Assembly: GCA_012517255.1 (NCBI GenBank)
Contig: JAAYVH010000188.1
Span: forward strand, 1 to 44,181
Reading direction: 5' to 3'
Length of the DNA stretch: 44,181 bases
DNA from: Chthonomonadales bacterium
GTDB taxonomy: Bacteria > Armatimonadota > Chthonomonadetes > Chthonomonadales > CAJBBX01
Position 1 is the first letter of the stretch. Each line of letters opens with the position of its first letter. The position numbers were made by a program, and so were the translations under genes. This document shows positions 17,158 to 26,613 of the stretch, in pieces. Under the pieces are notes generated by a model, which had not been told where the DNA came from, searched no databases, and saw only the letters and a list, made by a program, of their open reading frames with translations.

Positions 17158-19785
17158 GTGCCAAGAGGACTGCGCATCCGGCAAGCATGGGCCGCACTGG
17201 CGGCCGTCGGGATCCTCCTGGGCATCGGCGCCCATCATGCATCTCGAGCCCTTCAGACGCCTCAACCCTCCAGCCCGATTCCGACCCCATCGCGCGAACC
17301 TACGGATGCAGTCGACTCCGTGAACCTGTCGGACGGAACCGACCGTGCTCGACACTCGGTGACCTTCGTTCGAGCCGAGGTTGCATCCGGCTTCGCCGTG
17401 TTCGGTCGGATTCGCGAGCCCATCAACGGCGTCGCTCTGCAGCCGGGCGGCGTTCTCTACGTGCGCATGGCCACCGCCGCTCCGCAGAGGACCGCCTTCG
17501 CGATACGCATGGCCACAGAGCCACAGTATCACGGCAAACCGCAGCAGTGGAGCGTCGAGATCCAGGGCAACGAGGTCTGCAGCGCAACAGAGGTCGACCC
17601 CGGCGCCGGCGCAGGAAGAACTGCGTTCGTCGAGACCGACATCCCGGATCGCGAGGTCGTCCTGCGGATACGCGCGGGATGGCGCAACGCCTTTGCGTTC
17701 GTGGTCACTTCGGTTCGCGCCTTTGCGCTCCCTGCCGACCCTGGCGGTCCGGATGACCGCGGCCGCGACTACCGCATGGGCCTGGCGCTGCTGACGTCGC
17801 AGGGCTTCGGATATGCGCTTGACCGGGTCGAGCTCGAGAGGATCAAGGGGCTCATACCCGTCGGTCCCCATATCCTCCCCCAGGCTTCCGTGCTCTATAA
17901 CTTCAACCGGAAGGACGTCGCCGAGCAGATGCAGCTCATGCGAAGGTTCGCCGACCTCGCGTATCAAGCCCGGTTCCCTATCCGTGTGGCGCCGCAGATG
18001 CACTGGGCTGGCATTCCAGCCGGCGTGCCCGACGGCGCCGGCGGCACGTTCACGGACGTGCCCTATCAGCAGATCACCTGGGACGACGACGACCAGACAG
18101 ACGACCCGGGGCTCAGGCCGCTGCTCGGAGACCGCTACGACGTGCGCTATGGCCTCTCCGTGCCCAATCGTTGGAGCAACACTCCGTGGCTGACGTTCAA
18201 TCATCCGCGGCTGAACCAGTATCGGCGATCGCGCCTCAAGCAATGCATCGCAGCCTGGCTTCTGCAACGCGAGCGTCTCGCCCGGTGGGGAGTTCCCCAG
18301 CTATTCCCCGGAGAGCTCGGAACCGGCGAAGAGACGGTCTACTGGGCCAAGGGCGTGGATGACAGCGCCTACACCGCCGCCAATGGGGGCAAGGCTCGCA
18401 CGGCGCTGCTCGCGGACTTCAACCCGTTTGTGGTGACTGATGCCCTCGCGGACCGGATCAACCTCGATCCCCGCAATGGCCTCGATCGCAATGAGCGCTG
18501 GTGGCTCCATCAGAACCTCGCGCGCTGGCAGCAGACGATTGTGGACTGGATGCTGGAAGCGTTGCCGCCCGACCCGATCAGGCTGTCTCCAGGGAGAGTC
18601 GGCATGGCCGACGATCTCGTTCGCCGTAACGTCTTTACCGAGCCCTACGCTATGCCGGTGTTCCCCATGCGAGGCGTCAACCCGCTGCGTCCAGGGCTCG
18701 AGGTCGGATATGTGCGAGATGGCCGGAGCGGCGGCGAGTACTGGTCTGGCGCGACCATGCTGCCCTGGCTGATCAAGGAGCGCGAACGAGGCCGGATCGC
18801 CCTGCCGAATCTGGAATGTACGGGCGCCGACGATGGTCAACTGCTCGCTTGTCTGCGCGCGGCGTACGCCCACGGAGCCCGCTATGCCACGCTGTACAAC
18901 TGGCATCACCGCCAGAACGTGCGTCCCCTGCTGGAGCAGTTCGCGTCGAGCATCGCGACACCCGCCTCGTTCGGGTGGGCGCCCAAAGCCAGCAGTACCC
19001 CGATGCCGCTCGCAGAACGTGCCGAGCGCACCTACGTGGCAGGGCCCGACGCGTTCGGTACCAACACGATCTGGCTCCATGCAGCTCCGAGCGACAGGAC
19101 TACGGCGACGGTGCGTGTGACCGTGCGGTCGCTCGACGCTAAGCCCGAACTGAGCGTAACCGTGACCGCAAAGCTGACCGGCGACGATCCAGCGCTTGCC
19201 GGCGCCCGTGTGCTCCGATTGCCTGCCATGTTCCACCAGAAGCCAGGAGAGCGCTACGCAGTCTCGGTTGAGAGCGTTCCGCCCAACAGCGCAATCTGTG
19301 TGCCTGCAGAAGACGGCGCTCCGGCCCTCACTCTCGGCTCTGACATTCGGTTCGAGCGCTGGCGAAGCATGGCTGTCGCCGACTATCAGGATGCCGCCGA
19401 CATCATCGCCTCGGTGGCATTGCGCGATCGCGAACCGTTCGCCAACGAGCCGTCCTCCGAATGGTTGCGCACGGCGCGCCGTCATCTCGCTGCGGGACGC
19501 CCGCGCGCTGCCTATGCGGCGGCCGTGAAGGCCGAGCAACTTCAGTTTCCGTGCACGTTCGCGGTGGCGGACCCCGGGGCGGATCTCGTCCCGTTTCCCA
19601 TCCGAGTGGACTGTCCCGATGAGCGCGTCCTCGTGACCGTACGGGGCCTCACCCCACAGACGGCCTCGCTGACGCTGTCGGCGACCGCGCGGCACCGTGT
19701 CACCGTGCGGTATCGAGGATCGATCACTGCCGTCGAGCTAACGCCGGACATGCCGGTCGCCCTCGATCTCGACGCGAAGCGCTGA
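17158..19785 (+). CDS. large exported protein of unknown function, glycosidase-like context
   Basis: GTG 17158 lies ten bases after the previous stop with no clear ribosome binding site. The first 30 residues hold a hydrophobic segment (signal peptide or membrane anchor), followed by a Pro/Ser-rich linker. Residues 60-190 form a beta-rich module. Residues 195-620 have an alpha/beta pattern that may be a TIM barrel, with acidic motifs FPGELGTGEETVYW and NLECTGADDG, and many Trp and Arg residues. The C-terminal 250 residues are beta-sandwich-like with one helical hairpin. I do not recognise the family. Pairing with the preceding glycosidase-like gene suggests a shared polysaccharide substrate outside the cytoplasm, which is inference only. 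Confidence 0.7.
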   Translation: MPRGLRIRQAWAALAAVGILLGIGAHHASRALQTPQPSSPIPTPSREPTDAVDSVNLSDGTDRARHSVTFVRAEVASGFAVFGRIREPINGVALQPGGVLYVRMATAAPQRTAFAIRMATEPQYHGKPQQWSVEIQGNEVCSATEVDPGAGAGRTAFVETDIPDREVVLRIRAGWRNAFAFVVTSVRAFALPADPGGPDDRGRDYRMGLALLTSQGFGYALDRVELERIKGLIPVGPHILPQASVLYNFNRKDVAEQMQLMRRFADLAYQARFPIRVAPQMHWAGIPAGVPDGAGGTFTDVPYQQITWDDDDQTDDPGLRPLLGDRYDVRYGLSVPNRWSNTPWLTFNHPRLNQYRRSRLKQCIAAWLLQRERLARWGVPQLFPGELGTGEETVYWAKGVDDSAYTAANGGKARTALLADFNPFVVTDALADRINLDPRNGLDRNERWWLHQNLARWQQTIVDWMLEALPPDPIRLSPGRVGMADDLVRRNVFTEPYAMPVFPMRGVNPLRPGLEVGYVRDGRSGGEYWSGATMLPWLIKERERGRIALPNLECTGADDGQLLACLRAAYAHGARYATLYNWHHRQNVRPLLEQFASSIATPASFGWAPKASSTPMPLAERAERTYVAGPDAFGTNTIWLHAAPSDRTTATVRVTVRSLDAKPELSVTVTAKLTGDDPALAGARVLRLPAMFHQKPGERYAVSVESVPPNSAICVPAEDGAPALTLGSDIRFERWRSMAVADYQDAADIIASVALRDREPFANEPSSEWLRTARRHLAAGRPRAAYAAAVKAEQLQFPCTFAVADPGADLVPFPIRVDCPDERVLVTVRGLTPQTASLTLSATARHRVTVRYRGSITAVELTPDMPVALDLDAKR

Positions 19786-19895
19786 CGTCGCGCTTCGCCG
19801 GCATACACCAACACGCCCCATAGCGGGTACGATGTTGTGTCGCGTCCACCCTGAACAAACCCGTGCCGGACGCCTGCTTCAGTTTGCGAGGCTGA

Positions 19896-21827
19896 ATGAC
19901 CACGCGGGCTCGTTTGATCACGTATCGCCTTAGCCTGATGGCAACCGACGCTCTCCTCAGCGCCGGATCGTTCTACGTCGCCTTCTCGCTGCGTACGGAC
20001 CAGTTCCCGCTCGGCCCCGTCTGGACCAAGGCGTTCGTCCAGATGCTGCCGTTCATCCTCGCGCTGCGCCTGCTCGCACTCTACGGGTTCGGCGTCTATC
20101 GGATCATGGTCCGGTACACGAGCTCGAGCGACGCCCTCCTGCTTGCCTACTCGACGTTCGTGAGCACTGCTCTCATCCTCGTGTACGCCATGTTCGTGCA
20201 CTGGTCACGGATCCCGAACACCGTAGTGGTGATTGACGGCTTTATTAACTTCATAGCCGTGGCCATGTCGCGGTTCGGCTACCGCATGTTCTACGACGCC
20301 CGGGGCGGGACCCTCTTCGTTCGGCCATCGAAGCGCCGGCGAGTGCTGATTGTCGGGGCTGGCCGACGCGGAGCCGCTCTGGCCCGAGAGGTGCGGCGAC
20401 GTGCCCACGAGGGTCTGGTTCTGATCGGGTTCATAGACGACGATCCTGCGAAGCAGAACCAGCTCATCCAGGGCGCGCCGGTCCTTGGCACGTCGCAGGA
20501 AGCGCCTGAGATCATCGCCACGCACAAGGTGGATGAGGCTATCATCGCGATCTCCGCTGCGAAAGGCTTCCAGGTGCGGGAGATCACGCGCCGATTGGAG
20601 AGCGTGCCCGTGCGGCTCCGCATCTCGCCCGGGTTCGCTGAGCTCGACGAGTCGGAGTTGCTCACCCATCTGCGGGACGTAGAGGTGGAAGACCTGCTCC
20701 AGCGCGAGCCCGTCTCCGTGGACGTCGAAGAGATCGCCGCGTACCTCTCCGGGGCCCGCGTCCTGATTACCGGCGCGGGCGGTTCGATCGGCTCCGAGCT
20801 GGTTCGACAGATCTCGCTGGCAGGTCCCGAGGAGCTCATCCTGCTGGGTCACGGCGAAAACTCGGTCTTCGAAATCGAAGAGGAGATGCGAACCCGTCTG
20901 AACGGCCTGAGCGCCGGACGGCGCGTCCCTCGGCTGACCTGTGTCATCGCGGACATACGGGACTACGACCGTGTGCTGCGCGTGATGAAGGAGACGGCCC
21001 CGACGGTCGTCTTCCATGCCGCAGCGCACAAACACGTGCCGCTGATGGAGCTCAACCCGGAGGAAGCGATCACCAACAATGTCCTCGGGACACGCAACCT
21101 CGCGCGGGCCGCATCGCTCGTCGGCGTGAGACGGTTCGTCATGATCTCGACGGACAAGGCCGTCAACCCCACTAGCATCATGGGCGCGTCCAAGCGCGTC
21201 GCCGAGCGGGTCATTCAGGCAGAGAGCGCGCGCAGCCAGACCGACTTCGCCATGGTGCGGTTCGGCAACGTGCTGGGAAGTCGCGGCAGCGTCGTGCCCG
21301 TGATGAAGCGCCAGATCGAGCGGGGAGGTCCCGTAACGGTGACCCATCCGGACGTGACCCGTTACTTCATGACCATCCCCGAGGCCGTTCAGCTCGTCAT
21401 ACAGGCTGGCGCGATGGGCGGCAACGGAACGATCTACGTGCTCGACATGGGTGAGCCGGTCAAGATCATGGACCTTGCCCACAGCCTGATTCGCCTCTCG
21501 GGCCTGATCCCGGACCGCGACATCAAAATCGTCATAACAGGACTGCGACCGGGCGAGAAGCTTCACGAGGAGCTCCTGACGGATGAGGAGGGGACATCGC
21601 TCACCAAGCATGCCCGCATCTTCGTCGCGGCGCAGACGCCGGCGCCTGTCGAGGACGTAGACTACCATCTGGACGCGCTGATCGAAGCCGCACAGACTGG
21701 CGATCACGCCCGGATGCTCGCCGAGCTGACGCTGCTCGCGCCATCGTACACATGCGGCGGCATCGTTGCAGGCGTCAGCGCCAGAGAACACGAACTAGAA
21801 GATACCCACGTCCATACCGGCAAGTAG
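19896..21827 (+). CDS. membrane nucleotide-sugar 4,6-dehydratase (CapD/PglF/WbpM family)
   Basis: Four N-terminal membrane helices (about residues 12-32, 50-70, 82-102, 110-128) precede a first Rossmann-like domain (VLIVGAGRRGAAL). The catalytic extended-SDR domain then begins at GAGGSIGSE (about 293-301). The family catalytic set is visible as STDKAVNPTSIMGASK, with Met 429 replacing the usual SDR Tyr and Lys 433. Such enzymes convert UDP-GlcNAc to its 4-keto-6-deoxy form at the start of bacillosamine-type and capsule sugar synthesis. ATG 19896 follows GCGAGG. A DegT-type aminotransferase encoded at 30368-31465 could use the product. The gap before it (19786-19895) holds no convincing promoter. 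Confidence 0.93.
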   Translation: MTTRARLITYRLSLMATDALLSAGSFYVAFSLRTDQFPLGPVWTKAFVQMLPFILALRLLALYGFGVYRIMVRYTSSSDALLLAYSTFVSTALILVYAMFVHWSRIPNTVVVIDGFINFIAVAMSRFGYRMFYDARGGTLFVRPSKRRRVLIVGAGRRGAALAREVRRRAHEGLVLIGFIDDDPAKQNQLIQGAPVLGTSQEAPEIIATHKVDEAIIAISAAKGFQVREITRRLESVPVRLRISPGFAELDESELLTHLRDVEVEDLLQREPVSVDVEEIAAYLSGARVLITGAGGSIGSELVRQISLAGPEELILLGHGENSVFEIEEEMRTRLNGLSAGRRVPRLTCVIADIRDYDRVLRVMKETAPTVVFHAAAHKHVPLMELNPEEAITNNVLGTRNLARAASLVGVRRFVMISTDKAVNPTSIMGASKRVAERVIQAESARSQTDFAMVRFGNVLGSRGSVVPVMKRQIERGGPVTVTHPDVTRYFMTIPEAVQLVIQAGAMGGNGTIYVLDMGEPVKIMDLAHSLIRLSGLIPDRDIKIVITGLRPGEKLHEELLTDEEGTSLTKHARIFVAAQTPAPVEDVDYHLDALIEAAQTGDHARMLAELTLLAPSYTCGGIVAGVSAREHELEDTHVHTGK

Positions 21828-21898
21828 CGCTTCCTGATGGCGCGGCTCGACGCTCATCTGAGGAAGCGCAGGATCCGGTTCAAGGAGGAATCGGACGC

Positions 21899-23119
21899 AT
21901 GACTACCTCAGCATCGCAATGGGAGGCCCGACCGCTCGGCCTCGCGGCCCGAATGGCACAGCTTGGCACGGAGACGGCATTCGACGTGCTGGCAAAGGTT
22001 CACGCGCTTCGTGCAGAAGGCCGCGACATCATCTCGTTCGGGTTGGGCGAACCCGACTTCGAGACGCCGGACCATATCAAGGCCGCCTGCAAGCAGGCGC
22101 TCGACGAGAACTACACCCATTACGGCCCGTCGCAAGGGCTTCCGGAGTTGCGCGAGGCCATAGCGGAGTACTTCACGGCGACGCGCAACATCGCGGTCTC
22201 CGCCGAGAACGTCGTGGTGGCGCCGGGCGCAAAACCCATGCTCTTCTCGGCAATGATGGCCCTGGTCAACCCGGGCGACGAGGTCATCTACCCATCCCCC
22301 GGCTACCCGATATACGAGTCGGTGGCGGACTGGATCGGCGCCAAGCCCGTGCCGGCGCGACTGACTGAGGAGACCGAGTGGTCCTACAATGTGGACGAAC
22401 TGGCCGCGCTCGTGACGCCGCGGACCAGGGCGATCGTCCTGAACAGCCCGCAGAACCCGACCGGCGGCATGCTCCTGGCTTCCGACATGGCCGCCATAGC
22501 GAAGATCGCCATGGATCACGACCTCTGGGTGATTACCGATGAGGTCTATTCACAGATCGTGTTCAACTACCCGTTTGCTTCGATCCTCTCCGTCCCCGGT
22601 ATGGAGGCGCGAACGGTCGCCATTGACGGCTTCTCGAAGACCTATGCTATGACGGGCTGGCGCATCGGCTATGCCGTCTGCCGGGCCGACCTCGCCAAAC
22701 AGCTCTCGCGTATTGAGACCAACCTGCACTCCTGCACCGCGATGATGATCCAGCGTGCTGCGCTTGCGGCGCTACGGTCGTCGCAAGAACCGTCGCGCGA
22801 GATGGCGGCTGCATTCCGTCGGCGCGCCACGCTTATCACGGATCTGCTGAATGAGATTCCGGGTGTCCGATGCGTCAAGCCGCGCGGCGCTTTCTATGTG
22901 TTCCCCAATGTGACGGGTGTATGCCGCTCCATGGGTTTCGCGTCGGCGAACGAGCTCTGTGATTACCTCCTGAACGAAGCCGGAGTGGCTGTTCTGCCTC
23001 GTACATGCTTCGGCAGACGCCTCGAAGACGAGGAGTACATTCGTCTCTCCTACGCCACCTCGGACGAGAACATCGTGGAGGGTCTGCGACGATTCAGGAA
23101 GGCGGTCGAGCGCCGGTGA
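21899..23119 (+). CDS. class I/II PLP-dependent aminotransferase (aspartate aminotransferase-like)
   Basis: ATG 21899 is chosen over upstream in-frame codons because AAGGAGG lies ten bases before it (21882-21888) and the protein aligns from there with the family. The PLP-binding lysine is Lys 247 in DGFSKTYAMTGWRIGYA, with Arg 255 in the same motif. NSPQNPTGG (about 182-190) and the TDEVY element (about 213-217) are also present. The length of 406 is normal. It transfers amino groups between amino acids and 2-oxo acids in the cytoplasm. The exact substrate (aspartate, alanine or aromatic) cannot be fixed. Its last four bases overlap the GTG of the next gene, so the two are translationally coupled, an odd pairing with an exported protein. 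Confidence 0.95.
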   Translation: MTTSASQWEARPLGLAARMAQLGTETAFDVLAKVHALRAEGRDIISFGLGEPDFETPDHIKAACKQALDENYTHYGPSQGLPELREAIAEYFTATRNIAVSAENVVVAPGAKPMLFSAMMALVNPGDEVIYPSPGYPIYESVADWIGAKPVPARLTEETEWSYNVDELAALVTPRTRAIVLNSPQNPTGGMLLASDMAAIAKIAMDHDLWVITDEVYSQIVFNYPFASILSVPGMEARTVAIDGFSKTYAMTGWRIGYAVCRADLAKQLSRIETNLHSCTAMMIQRAALAALRSSQEPSREMAAAFRRRATLITDLLNEIPGVRCVKPRGAFYVFPNVTGVCRSMGFASANELCDYLLNEAGVAVLPRTCFGRRLEDEEYIRLSYATSDENIVEGLRRFRKAVERR

Positions 23120-24975
23120 CGTCAGTGCGCCCGCTGGGTATCACCGTAGCCGCGGTTGCTTTCTTGCTGTCCTGCGTCGCCGCCCAAGCCCAGCCCTCCA
23201 GCTTCGGCACGTTCCGCGGCGCCTTCGAACATGCCTGCCGAAACTACGCGACGCTCGACCGCAACGGTGACGGTATCATGGAGATCGAGTCGCTTCGAGC
23301 CGTCACGACCGCACGGGGGGTGGGGCGCGGCGCTGTGCTCGTGGCTGTCGAGGAGCGGCTCTGGTCGCGCGATGGGTCCGCTGCGGACCTGCAGCCGGCG
23401 CTCCGTCGGTTCGTGAGCGACATTGCCCGAGACGGCTTCCACATCGGCCTTGCCGTGACGCGCCTTCACGCGTCGGCACGTCACCAGGACGGCGAGACCG
23501 TTCTCGCGCTGCGCCAGTGGGTTCAGGCGGTGTACCGGCAGGTCCCCGATCTCAAGTCGCTGGTTCTCGTAGGCAACTTCCCCGCGCCGTTCCTCGTGCG
23601 TCAGTACTACTGGCGCAGAACGGATGGGCTCACGCTGTTGGCCGGCACCGCTGCCGCGCGCACGTGGGACGCCGTATCCCACGTCCGAAGCATCGCCGAA
23701 GTGATCGCCATGCCTGGCGATATCGTGCTGGCGGATCTCGACGGAAACTGGGATCAGGCGTACCGCCGACTGCCCGAGCAGGTCGCCGGGCTTCTGGCAG
23801 CTTTCCCTGATGATCCCAAAGGCGAGGTCACCGAGTTCCATCAACGCACCGCAGAGCGATACGAAGATTTCTTCATGGTGCAGGACGGCTACTGGGAGGA
23901 GTATCCTGGACCTGGCGCCAAGCGCCGGTTCGTCTTCCCGGGCGAGCGCAACGCTGAATGCGCCGTCGCCGACCTTCGACGGGTCAATGTGCTTGCCCAG
24001 CCCGAGATCGCCGTCGGCAGGATCAACGCCCTGCACGCCGCCATTGAACCGAACCCTGACATCCGCGGCGTCCGCGGAGAGGGACTGCTCGACGCCGAGG
24101 GCAGGCCGCAAGCCGTCGAGTTCGCAGGTCCAGACGCGGTGCCCTCCCCTACGATCCTGTGGCGAACCAGCTCAACGCTGGAGAGGAGGTTGCTGCAGGA
24201 GTACTTCGATCGCAACCACGCCTACCGGCATGCGACAGCCTCCCCTGCATGGCTGCCAGCCTCCATCACCACAGAATGGGGCTCTTCGGTGCCCGACATG
24301 CAGTCCGGCGTGCCCGGATGGCGCAATGCCTCGGCTCCGCTGCTGGACATTCGGAACCCCAAGACCACGATCGCCGACTTTGCGGCCTGGATGGCCCGTC
24401 CCGCGCTCGCCCGAGCCATGAAGGCGCATGCAGGCTCGACCGGTTTTGGCTTCGAGCCGCCGGCAGACTATGCCGCCTATGGAAGCGCAGTCGGCCCCGG
24501 TTTCTGGTGGTGGACCAAACAAGGGGCGCGTCTGGTTCCGGACCCTCGGCCGCTGGGCGGCTGGGTGAACTACGGTCTTTTGCGATCACTCTACGAAAAC
24601 CGCAAGCTCAGCGGCGCTCCCGCTTTCTACCTGCACACGGGTTGCGAGGGCATGCAGCCTGCGCACTTTGAGCGCGAACCCTACAATTCCGGGCTATACG
24701 GCCAGTGGCAAATAGCCGAAGCCCTGCTCATGCTCGGCGATGGACTTGCCCTCGTCGGACGCGGCAAGGTGTTCTACGACGAACCGCGCGAGTTCTGGAA
24801 ATGCATGGGTGAGGGTGGCACATTCGGTGACGCGTGGAGGCGGTACTTTGACGTCGAGAGCGCCGACGCCGAACTGGCAGCCGACGGCATCGGCAGGAAG
24901 AGGGCCTACTTCTGGAGTGTCATCGGTGACTGCACGTTGAGCCTGCCCGCTTCTCTTCGCTCTCCCAGATCATAG
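23116..24975 (+). CDS. exported C25 (gingipain)-like protein, probably lacking the catalytic His
   Basis: GTG 23116 overlaps the aminotransferase stop (GTGA). Residues 1-26 are a signal peptide; a Cys after LLS leaves a lipoprotein possible. An EF-hand-like loop follows (DRNGDGIMEIE, residues 48-58). Landmarks of the caspase-gingipain fold appear in order: LVLVGN (149-154), ADLDGNWD (206-213), PEIAVGRI (296-303), YLHTGC with candidate nucleophile Cys 510, and WSVIGDCTLSL (600-610), which matches the family ending LLGDPTL. The usual His-Gly before the Cys is not found; the equivalent place reads WWTKQGARL. It may be an inactive homologue or use the adjacent His 507. The family call is inference from motif order. 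The target is unknown. Confidence 0.65.
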   Translation: MTSVRPLGITVAAVAFLLSCVAAQAQPSSFGTFRGAFEHACRNYATLDRNGDGIMEIESLRAVTTARGVGRGAVLVAVEERLWSRDGSAADLQPALRRFVSDIARDGFHIGLAVTRLHASARHQDGETVLALRQWVQAVYRQVPDLKSLVLVGNFPAPFLVRQYYWRRTDGLTLLAGTAAARTWDAVSHVRSIAEVIAMPGDIVLADLDGNWDQAYRRLPEQVAGLLAAFPDDPKGEVTEFHQRTAERYEDFFMVQDGYWEEYPGPGAKRRFVFPGERNAECAVADLRRVNVLAQPEIAVGRINALHAAIEPNPDIRGVRGEGLLDAEGRPQAVEFAGPDAVPSPTILWRTSSTLERRLLQEYFDRNHAYRHATASPAWLPASITTEWGSSVPDMQSGVPGWRNASAPLLDIRNPKTTIADFAAWMARPALARAMKAHAGSTGFGFEPPADYAAYGSAVGPGFWWWTKQGARLVPDPRPLGGWVNYGLLRSLYENRKLSGAPAFYLHTGCEGMQPAHFEREPYNSGLYGQWQIAEALLMLGDGLALVGRGKVFYDEPREFWKCMGEGGTFGDAWRRYFDVESADAELAADGIGRKRAYFWSVIGDCTLSLPASLRSPRS

Positions 24976-24999
24976 GGCAACAGCGCAACACTGGCCGGG

Positions 25000-25015
25000 G
25001 CGGCTCCTGCGCCGC
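25000..25015. terminator. weak hairpin between convergent genes
   Basis: GCGGC and GCCGC form a 5-base-pair stem around a six-base loop in the 54-base gap between the convergent C25-like and GT2 genes. There is no T-run, so termination is only suggested by position. Confidence 0.3.
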
Positions 25016-25029
25016 TCTCTTGCTGGCTC

Positions 25030-25863
25030 CTATCGCCTGGTCCTCGTGGAGCGCCCCGCCGTACGCTTCCTATTCAGGCGGCCCAGCCAGCGCTGGAACC
25101 CTAAGGGCGACACGCCGGGCCCATACTCGGGTGGTCTCAGCAGCCGCAGCGTGCGCTCCACCGTTCGGCGCGGCGCGCGCGGATCGAGCATGATGCGCAG
25201 GATCTGCCCGTACATACGCCCGCGCGAAGCCCATCCTCGAAGAACGCCGAGCTTCTCTTCCTTCATCGGATGAGTGACGCCGGCAAGTCGGACCGTCTCG
25301 GTGGGTATGCGATAGTATCGGCAGAAGCGTGTGATCTGCATTTCGACGCCGTACCGCACCGTGGCAATGCCTGGAATCTGTTCGAACACCTCGCGGGCAA
25401 TGGCGCGCTGGCCGCTGATGCTGGGCGCCAGACGCTGCGATAGATCGGTTAGTTTGCGTCCACCTGAGAAGCGTCCCACGGCCATCAGCGCACGCCCCGC
25501 TCGCACCGGCTCCACCAGCGCATCCACGTGCTCAGGCTGCAGACCGATCAGGTCGGCATCCAGGAACAGCAGGATGTCGGCATCGGTGAACCTGGCGCCG
25601 GCAGCCATGGCCCCGCCCTTCCCCATATTGCGAGGCAGACTGACGAGATAGACGCCGGGGACCTCGAGCGCGCGAGCTGCCGTGGCGTCGGTCGAGCCGT
25701 CATTCACTACCACGACTTCGTCCACGGATCGAGCTCGGCACACCGCGACGAGGACGTCCTTGACCCGAGCCTCCTCGTTGTAGGCCGGCAGAACGGCAGC
25801 TACTCTCACAGGCGTGCCGCCTGGCCTGGCCCACGGGGGCGCGGCGGCCGTGGCGCGAGCCAT
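25030..25863 (-). CDS. family 2 glycosyltransferase
   Basis: A GT-A fold is visible: VAAVLPAYNEE near residue 22, VVVNDGSTD at 52-59, and the metal-binding DXD as LDADLIG (Asp 102 and Asp 104). There is no membrane segment, so it should work at the inner face of the membrane with a nucleotide sugar donor, as dolichyl-phosphate-type or polysaccharide GT2 enzymes do. The C-terminus is very basic (NRKRTAGRSTRTRR) and may bind membrane. ATG 25863 is 12 bases after the M48 gene stop, so it is the last gene of the long minus-strand run. The product sugar is unknown. Its role in the local glycan pathway is inference from context. Confidence 0.92.
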   Translation of the reverse strand: MARATAAAPPWARPGGTPVRVAAVLPAYNEEARVKDVLVAVCRARSVDEVVVVNDGSTDATAARALEVPGVYLVSLPRNMGKGGAMAAGARFTDADILLFLDADLIGLQPEHVDALVEPVRAGRALMAVGRFSGGRKLTDLSQRLAPSISGQRAIAREVFEQIPGIATVRYGVEMQITRFCRYYRIPTETVRLAGVTHPMKEEKLGVLRGWASRGRMYGQILRIMLDPRAPRRTVERTLRLLRPPEYGPGVSPLGFQRWLGRLNRKRTAGRSTRTRR

Positions 25864-25875
25864 TGGCGCGGATCC

Positions 25876-26613
25876 CTAACGGCCAAAGCGGTAATCCTGC
25901 TTCTCTATGATCTTCTGGACGCGATCCATGCGCGCGGTTGTCAGAGGATGGGTCCGCAGTACCTCGGCGCCCTGCTGTTTGCCCTTCTCCATCTCCTGCA
26001 ACTTGGCGAAGAACGTCAGCAGACCGGTGGCCTTGAAGCCGGCCTTGTGGGCATACGAAATGCCCCGATGATCGGCCTCATACTCGTCGGACCGGCTGTA
26101 GCTCAGATTGAGGAGGTCGGTGGTCAGCGAGCCGATGTCCTGCGCCGTCTTGCCCTTAAGCAGCACCAGGATGCCCACGTTCGCAGCGATCTGCTGGCTC
26201 ATCTGCTTGGCGCTGTGCCGAGCGTCTATGTGACCTACCTCGTGCGCGATCACGCACGCGAGTGCGTCGTCATCGCTGCCGAGTAGATCGAGCAGGCCGC
26301 GATAGACATAGACCGGCCCGCCCGGCAACGATACGGCGTTTACATCGTTCTTGTCGATGACTTTGAACGAATACGGCACGCCCTCCCGCCTGTCCGAGTG
26401 GTTCAGAATGCGAGCTCCGATGGCAGCCACACGGCGCGCGTCCGCAGTGGTAGTCTCCACCTTGTAACGTCGCTCCACCTCGGCTGAGGCGTCCTTTCCG
26501 ATGCGGACTTCGTCCTTGGTGCTGATGAAGTTCGTATTGCGGCACCCAGTACCGGAGATGAGGCACAGTCCCACACCCACGGCAGCAAGGAAACGCCCAA
26601 TCGGCCGTATCAT
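25876..26613 (-). CDS. M48 family metallopeptidase, probable lipoprotein
   Basis: The zinc site is HEVGH at residues 124-128 with the third ligand in SRSDEYEAD (Glu 177), the arrangement of BepA/LoiP/HtpX-type M48 peptidases. The N-terminus is a signal sequence with a Cys 24 after SGTG, a weak lipobox. At 245 residues it is a minimal catalytic M48 form without the TPR domain of BepA. Periplasmic M48 proteins of this class act in outer-membrane protein quality control. ATG 26613 overlaps the stop of the upstream coiled-coil gene (ATGA), so translation is coupled. It sits among glycan-assembly genes, which suggests envelope maintenance rather than nutrient proteolysis. Confidence 0.92.
   Translation of the reverse strand: MIRPIGRFLAAVGVGLCLISGTGCRNTNFISTKDEVRIGKDASAEVERRYKVETTTADARRVAAIGARILNHSDRREGVPYSFKVIDKNDVNAVSLPGGPVYVYRGLLDLLGSDDDALACVIAHEVGHIDARHSAKQMSQQIAANVGILVLLKGKTAQDIGSLTTDLLNLSYSRSDEYEADHRGISYAHKAGFKATGLLTFFAKLQEMEKGKQQGAEVLRTHPLTTARMDRVQKIIEKQDYRFGR

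Noticed and set aside
20205-21791. Long minus-strand open frame opposite the 4,6-dehydratase
   Set aside because: The + strand protein has intact SDR and membrane motifs. The antisense frame has no known family features.
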